DNA from: Muscardinus avellanarius
Taxonomy: Eukaryota; Chordata; Mammalia; Rodentia; Gliridae
Assembly: GCA_963383645.1 (NCBI GenBank)
Contig: OY726565.1
Location: 26,560,966 to 26,624,965, forward strand
Reading direction: 5' to 3'
Length of the DNA: 64,000 nt
Under the pieces are notes generated by a model. That model had not been told where the DNA came from and did not search any database. It saw only the letters and a program-made list of their open reading frames with translations. Each line of letters opens with the position of its first letter. Position 1 is the first letter of the stretch. A program made the position numbers and the translations under genes. Shown here in pieces: positions 43,710 to 54,174 of the stretch.

Positions 43710-45765
43710 CTTCTTTCCTAAGTTCTGAATTTTGATTCTCCTTTTGCTGTATGGAATTAATTTCAAGTAATTTGTAAGAATATTTTGTAAATGTGGTACT
43801 TACCAAGTTATTTCATGTGTGAGCAGATTATGTGTCTATTGCCTTTTAACCTGAAAACCCACCTGGCTGGTTATAAAACACTTGAGTGGCACTTTCTCTC
43901 CTTATCTTATCCTTAATCTCCCACCATGGCATCCACAGCACACACTGCTATGGTGTCTCCATTTCTGGGTTACTAGATTCTTCACTGAGTCATTTGATCT
44001 CTTTCAAGCAAATGAACGTATGCTATAATCTTTTCATTCTTTTATATTTAACACTACTTGATTGTGTCTTCACATCTGAGTGGAGCTGAGGCTGGATACA
44101 CATTTCTGGATCACATTTCTTGTTCTTTCAAGTTTGGTAAACATTGCTTCATTGTCTTGTAGCCTAGACTGTTTCTCCCAGAAAAAAAAAAAAATCTAAG
44201 TCTGGTTTTGCTTCTAATTATAGGACACTACTGGTCTTTGGGTGACAGAAAAATTATTTTTTTTAATCCTTGAAATTCAGTAACGACAAAAATGTAATTT
44301 AGAATTGATAGTGAATATATATTTTTTTGTCCTGGACTCTGATTGTTTTAGGTTGTGAAGTGTTTATTTCTGCATTTTAGGATTATTTTTCTATTGCAAT
44401 ACTTTTTCTGATTCATTTATTGGTTTTTCAATACAGGGACACCTATATTCATTATACCTTGAATTTAAACTCCTTCACAGCTATTATCTTCTCTCTATTT
44501 CCATTAATCTGCTAATTTTTTCCTTTGGCTTTTATTTTGCTTATCTCAAGGCTTTCCTCTGAATAAGCAATTTATTTTTCAGTCACATTTATTCAATTTC
44601 TTTCTGTGTGCAATTTATTTATTATTTCTATAATAGTGTTATTTTAGTTCCAATATTTTTATATTTTTGATGTTCATCTTTCATTCTGCGTTGGTACCAT
44701 CTTACATTGGAGCTCATATTTTATTAAATTTGTTTTTAATAAGCTTTTCTATAGTATGAAACATTTTTGGTGCGATATTTTCGTGTATTGTTAAGCTGGT
44801 TGCTATTGAGTTTCTTTCATTCTTAGTTTTTGTTATGCTTGCATAATTTTCATGTCATTAATTTTTTATTTTGTTCATATTTCCAATGAGCCCTAAATCT
44901 AGACTTTGTTTTGTATTCTGGTAAAGGCTGGGTGAATTCTTCTTAAATTCCTTAACATATTCCTTTCCTTATCTACATTTAAGGGTTTTCCTGCCAAATG
45001 CAGCTTGAGAGCTTGTTATTGATTTCTACTTTCTTCTGAGTAGCCTGAGGATTTACCTGTGTGCATTGGCAAGTCGGCAGGAGTAGGGAGAGTTAATCTG
45101 GGACTAGATAAAACTAGTAGCTCAAATATCCTATATTCTTCTAAATTTTGCCCCTCTGCGATCTGTATCTTACTGAACTTTTAAAAATCTCCTATGATAG
45201 TTGTAGGATTGTCAGTTTTACTTTCTAGTCATGTCACTTTTCTCTGTCTAGTGCAATGCTATATTTGGGTGTATATAAATCACAGGTTGATCTTTCATTG
45301 TCTTGGAAAATGTTTTCTATTACTTTGTAATGCATATTACTATGAAAGCTACTTAGTTTTTCAAAACTTCATATTCAAATTTTCCATTTGGAGTGGTGTC
45401 AAGTGTGCACTAGGATGCAGCTAAAATTATCTTGTTGTTTCTCATCTGGTCATCTCCGCCTCATCTATTGATGAGTCTTATCTATTTGCATTCACTATGA
45501 CCTTACACGCTCCAGGCTTATTTGTACCATCTCTTTTTGTGTTCCTGCTTATCATCCATTTTCTCTTCTTTTTCCCCTTGCCTTCTGTTAGATTGACAAA
45601 AAGTTCTGCATGTTTTCTTCTTCCAAAACTTATTTTCCTCCCTCTCCTTTTGATTTATCTGGTGATTTTGATGATATCAGATCATTTCTATTTCTATGTT
45701 GGATACCATAAGATTTGCCTTTATTTCTTCTTTTATGTATAGCAAATATATAGAAATGAGAATAT
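43710..45765. other. T-rich sequence, possibly ancient L1 antisense
   Basis: The whole 2 kb is T-rich on the plus strand. Words such as 'ctcctatgatagttgtagga' and 'tattttagttccaatatttt' recall the antisense of old L1 or HAL1, but I cannot align it with confidence. No gene. Confidence 0.25.
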
Positions 45766-45840
45766 TTATAAGTATAAATTTTAATTTTAGTAAAGTATCT
45801 ACACCTGTGTAACTATAACTCAGATTAAGAAGTAGAACAT

Positions 45841-46012
45841 AATCCCAGCATTTGGGAGGCTGAGTCAAGAGGATCATGGTTCGAGGACAGCTTCAGCTAC
45901 TTAGTGAGGCCTTTTGCAACTCAGTGAGACCTGTTTCAAAATAAAGAATAAAAAAATAGGGCAAGGGGTGTAGCTCTAAGGTAGAATGCCCCTGGGTTCC
46001 ATTCCCAGTGCT
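45841..46012 (+). mobile_element. B1-dID SINE, 5'-truncated
   Basis: 'ataatcccagcatttgggag' to 'gggttccattcccagtgctg', followed by a (GGA)n tail. Confidence 0.9.
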
Positions 46013-46078
46013 GAGAAGGAGGAGGAGGAGGAGGAGGAGGAGGAGGAGGAGGAGGAGGAGGCGGAGGAGGAGGACCAG
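46013..46078. repeat. (AGG)n microsatellite at SINE tail
   Basis: About 20 AGG/GGA units. The Leu- and Ser-rich frames across it are translations of the repeat. Confidence 0.97.
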
Positions 46079-46744
46079 GACCACATCACCAACAACAATA
46101 ACATAACCAGGACCCCATACTCCCCCTCAAGCTCTTTTCTCCTTCCCTTGTGAGGGTTAAACACATTCTGTCTTCTTTACCACATACTAGCTTTGCCTGT
46201 TTTAAACTTTACATTGGTGTAATAATTCAATAGGAACTCTTTGTATCTGGTGCCTCTTGCTCAAGGTTTGTTGTCAGAGTCATGTGTTATTGATTGTGCT
46301 GGTGACCCACTGACTTTTATTGCCTGGAGTATTCCATTGTATGAGTAGACCACAAATTATTTTTCCATTTTTCCATTCTGGTCTTGCTGGAAATTTAGGC
46401 TGTTTCTAGTGTTTGGTGACTATGAATGATACTCTTTTGATGATTTTTTTCATTTAATTTCCTTCTTTGAATCTGTCTTTCCTTCACATTTTGTTGACAT
46501 TTCTGTTTGGATTATATACCAAGGAGAGCGATAGTAGAACTGCTGGATTACAGGCTGTGTCTGTATCTAGATTTAGTATTTACTGAGCATTTTCTGAGGT
46601 TAGAGTATCAATTGCTATTGCCATGTGCAGTGCATAACAGGCCTCATTGCTCCACATCTTTCCCTGTCCTCACCTCCAACAAGGTGCTACTTTAGATAAC
46701 TTTAGATGTTGTCTGTTCTAATGGTGTGTAGCTTTGTGCACACA

Positions 46745-47234
46745 TTTTTTCCATTTGCTCCGTTTTCCTTCCCTGATGCTCAGCTGCCTGACTCTCTGTG
46801 GGACAGGAGCCCAGGGCACCTGTGCTCTCAGCTGGGCTCAAGTTTGAATGCATTGTGAGTTTTTTTCTGTTTCTGGTGTACATGAACATTTAATAAGTTT
46901 TGAACCAAAACATGTATTTTAAGTCTTTCCTTTTATATTTAATATACTTCTACTATGCATCAGATCAGAAGAGGTAGAGTAAAGCATGAATCAACTACGA
47001 TAGCTTGATCATAATATACAAGTAGTGATTATAAACCATACAGATTATTCAAATTTGGAGGACATTCAGAGACAAATTTTTCTTGGAACAAGTATCCAAA
47101 ACATTTTTATAAATGTACAATAGTGGTAGTACTAATTGAAAGAACAGAAACTTTTATCCATAAGATCATTTCCACTTTTTATTTTTGCTAATCTGCAATT
47201 ATTTCTTATTGCTAAGTTCCATTATACAAGGAAA

Positions 47235-47235
<1 letters not shown>
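46745..47235. other. No gene recognised
   Basis: Unique AT-rich DNA. Confidence 0.4.

Positions 47236-47273
<38 letters not shown>
47236..47273. repeat. (TG)n microsatellite
   Basis: About 18 TG units next to an antisense SINE. Confidence 0.97.
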
Positions 47274-47276
<3 letters not shown>

Positions 47277-47279
47277 GCA

Positions 47280-47502
47280 TGTGATGTACTGGGTACATTC
47301 TACCTCCAAGCTACACCTCCAGCACCATTTTATTTTTATTTTGAGACAGGGTCTCACTAGGTTGATGAGAGTCTCACTGCTTGATTAGGATGTCCTCAAA
47401 CCTGCAATCCTCCTGTCTCAGCCTCCCAAGTTTCTCCTTCCCTAAAGAAGAAACAAGAGAGTAAGGTTGGGTATTACAGGCATAAGCCCCATGCGAGGCT
47501 AC
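47280..47502 (-). mobile_element. B1-dID SINE, antisense, with foreign insert
   Basis: 'tgatgtactgggtacattct' to 'ataagccccatgcgaggc'. Between GCCTCCCAAG (47,430) and TTACAGGCAT (47,474) the usual 'tgctgggatt' is replaced by about 43 bp, most of which matches DNA at 48.3 kb. Confidence 0.88.
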
Positions 47503-47617
47503 AAGAAAATCATCTACGAAGTACTTTTTGGTTATATATGAGGATGTGATTTGGCTGTTTTGAATTTTATCCAGTAAAAAGACAATTAATTTTTTATGTA
47601 AAACTAATTATGTAATC

Positions 47618-47643
47618 TGAAAAAGAAAGAGAGGGAGGGAAGG

Positions 47644-47709
<66 letters not shown>
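47618..47709. repeat. (GA)n purine microsatellite
   Basis: (AGGG) and then about 30 AG units. Confidence 0.97.
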
Positions 47710-47714
<5 letters not shown>

Positions 47715-49775
47715 CTTTAAGTACTTTCAATAGTGCTTATGTCTTAGGAAATATTAATGGAAAAAATAAAATGCATGAGCCTTACCCCATTACTAGTTAG
47801 CACCTTGAGAGCAGAGGGAATGGGGCAGGGAGTATTGTGGATGGGAAAAAGCACCAGGGCTCATGGATTTAGGGTGACAGATGGGGTGAGGGTGAAGAGT
47901 GAAGGACAGTTAATGCCATTGTCTGGTGTTTGTTGTTTTATAACCTGGTTGTAAAAAAAAACAGCATTTTTTTTACTTTGGCATTTTTATACAGTCATGA
48001 GTTTTCAGAGTCACACTGAAACCATTATGTCAGCTCAGCCATGTCTAAATGTCCTGCTTCCCGTTTGAACCTATTATTCAACTCTGCTAGCCACACAGAC
48101 TAGAAGAAATGGGCTATGGGTATGAGATACTGATGTTCTATAACCCTGAAGTGAGCATATTCGGAGAAAGAAGCACATAAGTCATCCCCTCGTGCAGTTT
48201 TGGATTGTGAAGAGAAGGCCCAATCACAGGCTGTCCTGGAATGCACAGTGTTTCTAACACATATAGTTTTACCAGTCCTTTAGTCCACCCAAGTCCATAA
48301 AGGAGAAACAAGAGAGTAAGGTTGGGTATTAAGGAATCAGAAAAACAAAAAGACCTATCATACACCTCAGACTATGCTCTGCTCCCACCCAAAGCAGGAG
48401 CCTTCTGTCTCTAAATTGCTCTGTGGGAAGGGAGAGGCACTGGGTAGATTGTTTAGTCCTAAGATCCACTCCCATGAGAAGAGCTGTTCAGTAACCATTG
48501 ACCCAACTGCTATATCATATTAAAGGACATAAAAGTTAACAATAGGGGTATGGAAGCGTTTTGATGAGCAGGCCTCACTCGGCAGTGCTTTTTTCTCTGA
48601 GTCATTGTACATTCTAAGCCAGGGGATACCCTGTAGTTGAATATTCCCTTCCATTCCTTTGCAAATATTTGCATTTGCTTGCCGTCTATCAGTAGCCAAA
48701 GTCTTGATGATAGTAAAGAGAACTTTGAGAAATATCCTGGATAGGTGTGGAAGCCAATTCCAGGAGGTCCAAGTGATTCTTTGCCCCTCAGCTTTATCTG
48801 GGAACTGGGAAATATCATACAATACTATATAAAGAGAAAACAAAGTCTGAGAGGAAACCAATGAGATTTAATGACTCCATAGAAGAAAGACATGGATAGA
48901 AGTTCCATTAACACATTTAATTTCTGTTGGTCTTACTGCTTTAACATTAGCATTAAAATAGGTCAAAATGGCTTCTTTCATTTCCATGCCCTTGAAAAAG
49001 ATTGCCAGGAAAAAAGTCTATTATTCCTTATGATCCATGTATTTTCAATAGGGAGGAAGAGAACTTACATTTACTAAGCCCCTTGTGCATAAGATTTTCC
49101 CTGCATTGCTTCAAATTAATATTTTGGAATACATTATATTTTCTTTTACATATAAATAAACTACAGATATGAAATTAATAACTTGACTAATGTCATCATC
49201 ATTAAGTGGGGGAGTTGGGATGGAAACTGATATAGTCCAAGCATAATGGGTAAGAGGCTGGATTGCTGAAGTCAGCTCCCAGTTTTGTTTTTTGATTTTG
49301 TGTGACTTTTGTCAAGTTTCTTAACCTTCCTGAACCTCAGTGGACTCAGTTTTAAGTAGGGAAGAATAACCATTCCTCTTCCTAAGACTGTTGTTAGTAA
49401 AGAATTTAACATAGTTGGACATATAGGCATTTTCTTTTGTTACTGATGGGAGTCTAAATTAGTTCCTCTCTCTTTAAAATGGAGTTTGGTAATTGCTAAT
49501 TAAAATTTAAAATGTGTCTCTCTTTTGACTCAGCAAGTTCAACTTGGAAGTTTTTCTTCCAGATGTACTCACACATGTGCACAAAAATACTTAGAAAGGA
49601 TGTTCATTTGAACACTTGTAATAACAGTGACAGCTGGGAACATAAGCAGAAGCATCAGTGTGGAAGAGGTTAAATAAACCAGTCTAGACTGATAAAATAA
49701 GATGTACGGTGTCCAAGATATGAAAGAAGAGGTTGTGTAATATATATGTGTACTATTCTGCCACTGGGTTTTGGG
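47710..49775. other. Unique sequence, no gene recognised
   Basis: Several short open frames on both strands, for example 48,861-48,510 (-), without domains. Contains the 28-bp donor-like match at 48,304-48,331. Confidence 0.35.
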
Positions 49776-49780
49776 TTGTG

Positions 49781-49812
<32 letters not shown>

Positions 49813-49822
49813 ATGTGTGTGT
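49776..49822. repeat. (TG)n microsatellite
   Basis: About 20 TG units with one CA interruption. Confidence 0.97.
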
Positions 49823-49859
49823 TGCAAGCATCAATTCTTGTTTGTGCATTAAGTATTTT

Positions 49860-49875
49860 AAATTATATACAAGGA
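49860..49875 (+). repeat. Target-site duplication, left (twin-primed L1)
   Basis: AAATTATATACAAGGA, identical to 51,173-51,188. Confidence 0.95.
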
Positions 49876-51172
49876 TTTCTTTATGCTTGCTACTCTGACT
49901 GGGGTTAGATGGAATCTCAGTGTAGTTTTGATTTGCATCTGCCTGATGGCCAGTGATGAAGAACATCTTTTCATGTATCTATTAGCCCTTTGTATCTCTT
50001 CTTTTGTGAAGTGTCTATTTAGTTCATTTGCCCATTTCTTGATTGGGTTGTTTGTTTTGCTAGTGTAGAGTCTTTTGAGCTCTTTGTATATTCTGGATAT
50101 TAGCCCCCTATCAGAGTGGTGGCTGGTAAAGATCCTTTCCCATTCTGTAGGCTTCCTCTTTAGGTTATTGATAGTTTCCTTTGATGAGAAGAAACTTTTT
50201 AGTTTGATGCTATCCCACTTATTTATTCTTGCTTTAATTTCCTGAGCTTTGGAGGTTTTGTTGAGAAAGTTACTGCCTGTGCCAATATGTTGTAGTGTTG
50301 AACCTATGTTCTCCTCTACTAACTTCACAGTCTCAGGTCTAATTTCTAAGTCTTTGATCCATCTTGAGTTGATTCCTGTGTTTGGTGAGATATAGGGGTT
50401 TAGATTCATCTTTTTACAAATGGTTAGCCAGTTCTCCCAGCAAGCATAAAGAAATCAAATAACAACAAATGCTGGCAAGGATGCGGGGAAAGAGGAACTC
50501 TTTTACACTGTTGGTGGGAATGCAAACTAGTTCAGCCACTATGGAGATCTGTGTGGAGATTCCTAAGAAAGGTGGGAATAGATCCACCATATGATCCAGC
50601 TATACCACTCCTGGGTATCTTTCCAAAGGGGTTGAATTCAGAGAACTACAGCAATATATGCATACCTATGTTCATAGCAGCACAATTTGTAATAGCCAAA
50701 ATATGGAACCAACCCAGATCACCATCAACAGATGAATGGATAGCAAAACTGTGGGAAATACACACAATGGAATTCTATTCAGCCATAAAGAAGAACAAAA
50801 TTATATCATTTGCAAGAAGATGGAAAGCCCTGGAGAACATTATGTTAAGTGAGATCAGCCAAGCACAGAAGAAGAAGATACATATGTTTCCTCTAATATG
50901 CCCAAACTAGGAAACACAAAGAATACCAGTGGGACTCCAGATATTGAAGGGGAAATATTAGCTAAGTTTGGATGGTAAGATAGGAGAGGAGGAAGGCCGG
51001 TCTTGATTAATGAGGGTCTACACCTGAACATGTGTAAAATTATGAATAAGACATGGTTAACCTGGACAACCATTGGTGGGAGGGGGGAAGGGAAGATGGG
51101 GGCGGGGGGAGATGGCACCAAATATAGTGTAAATGTATACTATTTATGTTCAATAAAAAAATTGTTATAAAA
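49876..51172 (+). mobile_element. Twin-primed (5'-inverted) truncated L1
   Basis: 49,876-50,430 is L1 ORF2 on the minus strand (open frame 50,409-49,858 with 'INSRWIKDLEIRPETVK', '[15 protein letters not shown]', '[13 protein letters not shown]'). 50,440-51,172 is the next part of ORF2 on the plus strand ('WRFLRKVGIDPPYDPAIPLLG' region from 50,551, 'MFIAAQFVIAKIWNQ') with a 3'-UTR and 'caataaaaaa'. The two arms meet in L1 order at 'gcaagcataaagaaatc', which both arms contain. Perfect 16-bp duplications flank the whole. ORF2 text is well preserved, so the insertion is young. Confidence 0.95.
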
Positions 51173-51188
51173 AAATTATATACAAGGA
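51173..51188 (+). repeat. Target-site duplication, right (twin-primed L1)
   Basis: AAATTATATACAAGGA after the A-rich tail. Confidence 0.95.
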
Positions 51189-51353
51189 ATGAACCAGTCA
51201 ACACTGGCACTCCAGTCAACACTGGAGAAGGAGGTTAGAGGCTTTGAAATCAGAAGAAGATTTATTTTTCAATTATATATTTGTTCCACTTCATTTTTAT
51301 TAAAACAGAATAGTTTAATAAAAAATGAATTGATTTTTAAAATAACACAAAAT

Positions 51354-51450
51354 AGCTGGGGATATAGCTTAGTGGCAGAGCACTTGCTAATATGTATATG
51401 AGGCTCTGTTTTGGGTCCCTAACACCACAAAATCAAACCAAACCAAACAA
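51354..51450 (+). mobile_element. ID element
   Basis: AGCTGGGGATATAGCTTAGT to 'gtccctaacaccacaaaatc' with a (CAAAC)n tail. Free-standing ID. Confidence 0.85.
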
Positions 51451-51581
51451 AATATGATTTGGGATTATTGAATAAAAAAGATTGGTTACCAACTCATTGG
51501 TAAGGTGGGCTGAGATAATCCCTCAACCATAATATGTCAGACCCTTCAGTGCAGTCTGGGGGCTGTAGAAATGAAGCTGCT

Positions 51582-51785
51582 GCCAGGCGTGGTGGCGCAT
51601 GCTTGTAATCCCAGCATTTGGGAGGCTGAGACTGGAGGATGGTGTTTCGCCGACAGCCTCAGCTACTTAGTGAGGCCCTCTGCAACTCAGTGAGACCCGG
51701 TTTCAAAATAAAGAATAAAAAATAGGGCAGGAGGTGTAGCTTGGAGGTCAAATGCCCCTGGGTTCCATCCCCAGACCCACAAAAA

Positions 51786-51816
<31 letters not shown>

Positions 51817-51839
51817 GTAAATAAATAAATAAATAAAAA
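51582..51839 (+). mobile_element. B1-dID SINE with (AAAT)n tail and TSD
   Basis: GCCAGGCGTGGTGGCGCATG start and a long (AAAT)n tail. Duplication GAAATGAAGCTGCT at 51,568-51,581 and, with one mismatch, 51,840-51,853. Confidence 0.95.
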
Positions 51840-51853
51840 GAAATGGAGCTGCT

Positions 51854-52860
51854 CAGTGCAAATAGTTGGGAGTCTCCTCTGAGATCCAGGGCTCACCACC
51901 CCAAGTGTGGAAAGAAGAATTAAATTTACTAATTTTGCCAACAGACCAATTGGGATTTAAAGCAAGCACCTGAAACTCATTTTAAAATATTTATTTCATA
52001 TTTTATGACTCTCCTTTCTAAACCCATTGTTTCTTCAGTCCCATCTTTGACTTTCATTTGAGCTAAAATGCTAGTTAGGCATATTACTTTTTATAATAAG
52101 ATATTAACTGTCTTGTCAACTTGTTGGCTTCTAAAATTTATGAAATTTACTTAATTAGCCATACAAAATGCCTGTACTACAGGTCATATGTCTAGAGAAC
52201 ATAGTCTGAAACATCCTGCTTAGAGGACACACGTTGGAAAGTCTGGCAGACAGGTCATTAGGAAAGATCACCTTGGGTTATGCATTTATTCTAGGTTCTT
52301 CAAATATTCTGCTTAATGTCCTCTTCTCAAAGAGGCTTTCCCTGGTGCTGGATCTAAACAAGATCCATTATCCTGCTTAACTCTTGATAGCAGTGCTAGT
52401 ATTCTTCCTCCATATCCATCACAATGTCATTACTGTTTTTCCATTTGTCTTGCTTTGCTTTATGATTCCTCTCTCAAGATCTAAGCTCCATGAGGGCAGA
52501 ACTGTGGCTATTTTGTTCACAGATGTGCTTCAGAATGCAGCGCAAGAACTCTTCACTTTGAATTACTATCCTCCAATGAAGCTACAACACAAGAAGTCTA
52601 TACATTCAGACATGACAATTTTGTTCTTTGCTTTTGTGGAACTGTCTTATAATTATTAGCCATGTTTTTGCTTTTAATCTTATGTTGCTCTAAAAACTAG
52701 CCATGAAAATTTAAATTACTATGAGCTGTGACACTTATATTGAGGTTATTACAAATCATATTTTATTGTCATACAGAAACCATGTTTTTTGAATCAGGAA
52801 ATTTTATTCTGCCAAGTATTTGCTAGGTGCCCTAATTTCAGATAGTGTTGCTTAATGCAT
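51854..52860. other. Unique sequence, no gene recognised
   Basis: A 91-codon frame at 52,384-52,659 (+) has no recognisable domain. AT-rich elsewhere. Confidence 0.35.
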
Positions 52861-52863
52861 ATG

Positions 52864-53056
52864 TTTTTTTTTTTTTTTTTTTTTGGTGGTACTGGGGTTC
52901 CTGGAAGCCCTTCTACCTCTGGGCTACACTCCCAGACCTATTTTATATTTTTGAAACAGGGTCTCTTACGCCAGTGTGGCTGTCTTCGAACCTGTGCGAT
53001 CCTCCTGTCTCAGCCTCCCAAGTGCGGGGATTACAAGCTACGCCACAAGACCTGTC
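52864..53056 (-). mobile_element. B1-dID SINE, young subfamily, antisense
   Basis: Poly(T), 'ggggttcctggaagcccttc', ends 'gattacaagctacgccaca'. Head-to-tail with the next copy. Confidence 0.92.
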
Positions 53057-53281
53057 TTTTTTTTTTTTTTTTTGGTGGTGGTGGTACTGGAGGTGGAACC
53101 CAGAGGCTTTTTACCTTCAGGCTATCCTCCCAGACCTATTTTATACTTTATTGGGAAACAGGGTTTCACTAAGTTGCTGACAGCCTCACTAAGTAGCTGA
53201 GGCTGGCTTCGAACCTGTGTGATCCTCCTGTCTCAGCCTCCCAAGCGCAGGGATTACAAGCGTGCACCACCACACCTGGCT
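53057..53281 (-). mobile_element. B1-dID SINE, antisense
   Basis: Poly(T), 'ggtactggaggtggaaccca' to 'gcgtgcaccaccacacctgg'. Outer flanks TAATGCATAT and TAATGCGTAT bracket the pair. Confidence 0.92.
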
Positions 53282-53284
53282 AAT

Positions 53285-54142
53285 GCGTATCTTATATTTA
53301 TAGTTTCCCTCTTCATCAAGTCTAGGCGGAAGCTCAAGTTTCTGTGTTCAGCCATATCTCCTCTGGGACCCTTACAGTCAGTAAACACTTCCCTTCCTCA
53401 TTTGATTTGATTTCATAAATCTTCTTATAGTCATCTCTTCCCTCTCTTTTTGAATAATCCATCCCCAATCAATTTTGATATGATGTAAATACATTATGTT
53501 ATAAAAACAAATTCTATTATTTTCTATTAGTGTTATTATTATTTTTCTGTTTCACTAGGTGACTATAGCTAAGATTTGAGTCCATGACATATTTTGGGTC
53601 TTGGCTCAATACGGTCACCATCTGGTCTCTTTCTGCCCTTAATCCTTTTCCTATTTTCTCCTGTTCCCTCCCACCAAAATGCTGTCACCAAATACATTCT
53701 TCTTTCCCAGTACACTTCTGTGGCTACCACCTCCTGCACCACACACTGTCCCATAAGATCCTGTGCTGCACCACAGCGGGTGCTTCATCGGCGTGTGCCT
53801 GCTTCTCTTCTCTGCCCTACTTACACCCTCCTCTTGGCTCCATCTCCATCCTCTTTTTTTCCTTCATTTTACAATATCTAGAATGTTTCTGTAATAAAAC
53901 TACTACCAATATAAAATACTATGCTGTTTCCCCTTTAATAATCCTTGAAATCCATTTATTTGTAAAATCCTTTTAAACTTCAACAGTAATATCCATCTTC
54001 CCAGAGTTTTTTAATTTATTAACTATATTGTAACTACAGTGAATTATTTTATTAATTGTATTGGATAATCATTCTATGGAACTGTAAAAAAAATCATTAA
54101 AGGTAGTCCCTTCTGCCTAAACCAAAAATATGATTAAGTAAT

Positions 54143-54143
<1 letters not shown>
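53285..54143. other. Unique sequence, no gene recognised
   Basis: CT-rich part at 53,580-53,880 has two overlapping open frames on the plus strand without a known domain. Confidence 0.3.

Positions 54144-54173
<30 letters not shown>
54144..54173. repeat. (TG)n microsatellite
   Basis: About 14 TG units. Confidence 0.95.
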
Positions 54174-54174
54174 A

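Larger units (their letters stand above)
45770..46740 (-). mobile_element. Ancient L1M, antisense, split by a SINE
   Basis: 'acacctgtgtaactataact', 'actagctttgcctgttttaa', 'gagtattccattgtatgagt', 'gtagaactgctggattacag' and 'catctttccctgtcctcacc' occur in the expected antisense L1M order. The SINE at 45,841-46,012 and its tail interrupt it. Confidence 0.75.

Noticed and set aside
45893..46164. Leu-rich and Ser-rich open frames on the minus strand
   Set aside because: Translations of the (AGG)n repeat and antisense SINE.
52845..53200. Three overlapping plus-strand open frames
   Set aside because: All are readings of two tandem antisense SINEs. The 'GVPGSPSTSG' text recurs in other antisense SINE copies here.
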